64,000 bases of DNA, from the NCBI RefSeq assembly GCF_036884655.1, contig NC_088342.1, positions 11,824,501 through 11,888,500 of the forward strand. Reading direction: 5' to 3'. The DNA comes from Musa acuminata AAA Group (Eukaryota > Streptophyta > Magnoliopsida > Zingiberales > Musaceae). The notes under the pieces were generated by a model that was given only the letters and a program-made list of their open reading frames with translations, made no database searches and was not told the origin of the DNA. A program made the translations under genes and the position numbers. Within the stretch, counting starts at the first letter, position 1. Every line of letters begins with the position of its first letter. Positions 62,500 through 64,000 of the stretch are shown here, one piece after another.

Positions 62500-64000
62500 T
62501 GCTTTCATGATGTATTTTCTTTTTTAGTTTAGAATTAATTTTCTTAAAAATTACATGTTTAAAAATAAAAAAAAAATTTATGAACATGCTAGTAATTTCG
62601 AAAATGATAATATTGCATATTTTATTATAAACAAACAAAATGATTTTGATTGAAAATATGAAATCATGGTTAAGAAGTAATAATGTGTATTACGTTGATT
62701 TCCATTGTTATTTCTCGATTTTGATTAAATAAAATCATGTTTGATTTGAAGAAATTCATAATGATGTAATATTAAATATTTTGATTAACAATTTTATGCA
62801 TGAGATTTTAAGCTATACATGATGATAAGCATGTGTTATTTTCATGAGTGTATTTGAAAAACTATGGCAAAAATTTGCTCGAATGCATGAACTTATTAAG
62901 ATTATTTTTTGGACTTTCTTGATTCAATGATCAAATCACTTAATTGCCATGATGATTTTACACTATTACATGCCTTAATAACATGTTGGAAATTATGTGT
63001 TTTAGATACAAAAATTTTCATGATCATGAGCATGTTTTATCTTCATGATTGAACTTGAAAATCTATAGCAAAACCTTGTCTGAATGCATGAAAGTGTTAA
63101 ATTTTATTTTCGGATTTTCTTGATCATAACAATTCATTTTTGAGAATCTATTGATCTTGATGGTTTTATGATTAAATTCATTTTTCGTTCCTAAATGTTG
63201 ATGCATGTTTTTATTTAACATAAATGAAAAAGCATGTTAACAAGAAATCAATCACTTAAAATGAAATACTTAAAAAAGAGAAAATATATTATCAATGAAA
63301 TCATGAATCTACTTATGTTACAAATTTTATGAACCATAAAAATGATTTTTCATGATTTGAATTTGAATGAGTTTTATCCAAAATCATGATCTTGATTCCG
63401 TGATATTTACAAATTAAGATTTATTATGAATCAAGATTCTTTCATTAATCGTTCTCCTAAGATTTTCGTTTGATTAATTATGAGTAGGTTTTTCAAAAAG
63501 AAATCATGTCTTTTGGTATTCACATGTTCTAATCTTTCATGATATGATTTTTATGCAATTCCTTGTATTCATGAAATGTTTATCACATCACCCAATTACT
63601 TTCTTCTTGATATTTCTTATGTGGTGATATAAAATTATGCATGAAATACTCTTGATATTATTTTGATGCATACAAATGAAAAGTTATGATTATGAATGGT
63701 AGGATGAAATTTGACAGGTTAATACCATCATAATTTGAAACATTTATGATTTGAAATTATACATGCAATACTTATGCCTTTTATCATGATATACATGATT
63801 TATTGCATATGATGTGCATCATGAATGCTTTAAATAATGAATGCTTGGTATCATGATCAACATGTTGATAAATGCTTAAAAATTTTAATGTTTGAATACC
63901 ATGTATGATATGCTCATAATGATGATTGATTTATTTATATCATGCATGAAAAATGAAATGTATAGTTTTGAAAATGTACATGTTTTAATTTGAAAATATA
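62500..64000 (+). other. K spacer, first 1.5 kb
   Basis: AT-rich sequence with ATGATG and TTTTCGGATT words, matching the first part of the B spacer (21454 onward) in order. No domain on either strand. Confidence 0.8.

Larger units (their letters stand above)
53752..64000 (+). mobile_element. J: autonomous-type Sirevirus, 3' part outside window
   Basis: 5' LTR 53752-55340, primer site, gag, protease, integrase, reverse transcriptase and RNase H up to 59601, where K is inserted. Domain order and sequence follow D closely. The left target 5-mer is GGTAC (53747-53751). The end of RNase H, tail and 3' LTR are expected to the right of K, beyond the window. Confidence 0.88.
59602..64000 (+). mobile_element. 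K: gag-only Sirevirus, 3' end outside window
   Basis: 5' LTR 59602-61498, primer site, gag relic 61549-62499 and AT-rich spacer to the window edge. It is inserted in the RNase H region of J; the left target 5-mer is AAAGC (59597-59601). The spacer matches B position by position by eye, so it is classed with the gag-only group, although a pol beyond the window cannot be excluded. Confidence 0.87.

Overview
The window is plant nuclear DNA made almost entirely of nested LTR retrotransposons. I see no host gene, tRNA or rRNA. The mix of Sirevirus-type Ty1/copia elements, an Angela/Tork-like copia and chromodomain-bearing Ty3/gypsy elements is typical of a flowering-plant repeat landscape. A monocot with abundant Sireviruses (banana-like or another Zingiberales) is a guess, not a demonstration. 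All elements lie on the + strand; the only inverted piece is inside one LTR. I use local names for the elements.

Layout. 1-109 is the end of a Sirevirus LTR (S0) sitting in the leader of a Ty3/gypsy chromovirus (GYP1, 110-5205). GYP1 lies inside another Sirevirus LTR (S1, remnant 5206-5716). S1 interrupts a decayed copia (COP1, 5717-10307), which interrupts an old Sirevirus (N0, 10308-11683 and 17916-18014). N0 is split by the gag-only element A (11684-17910) and by C, which begins at 18015. C carries B (18558-25070) in its 5' LTR, the autonomous Sirevirus D (26408-37155, itself holding solo LTR E, 34911-36431) in its gag, and gypsy element F (39666-50593, itself holding G, 41281-48770) in its 3' tail. 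The 3' LTR of C (from 50650) is interrupted by the LTR of H (from 50795). H contains solo LTR I (51312-53403) and autonomous Sirevirus J (from 53752), which is interrupted by K (from 59602) running off the window. Target-site duplications, exact or with one mismatch, support A, B, D, E, F, G and I.

Two kinds of Sirevirus coexist. D, J and N0 carry gag and a full pol order (protease, integrase, reverse transcriptase, RNase H). A, B, C, G and K carry only gag, joined at the same point to a 2-2.9 kb AT-rich spacer; they resemble TR-GAG non-autonomous elements and presumably depend on D/J-like partners for enzymes. Their Gag lacks the CCHC zinc knuckle. B keeps an uninterrupted gag ORF; nearly all other coding regions are broken, mostly by in-frame stops that look like C-to-T or G-to-A decay.

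The most interesting signals are non-coding. At the 3' junction of the Sireviruses, the polypurine tract and the first bases of the LTR lie in the loop of a long inverted repeat whose arms differ between subfamilies in a compensatory way. Just upstream are short conserved hairpins, then duplicated polypurine motifs that bracket arrays of a TTGCTAGCTTGC-type motif. The LTRs carry arrays of CGG-type palindromes just upstream of the TATA box.
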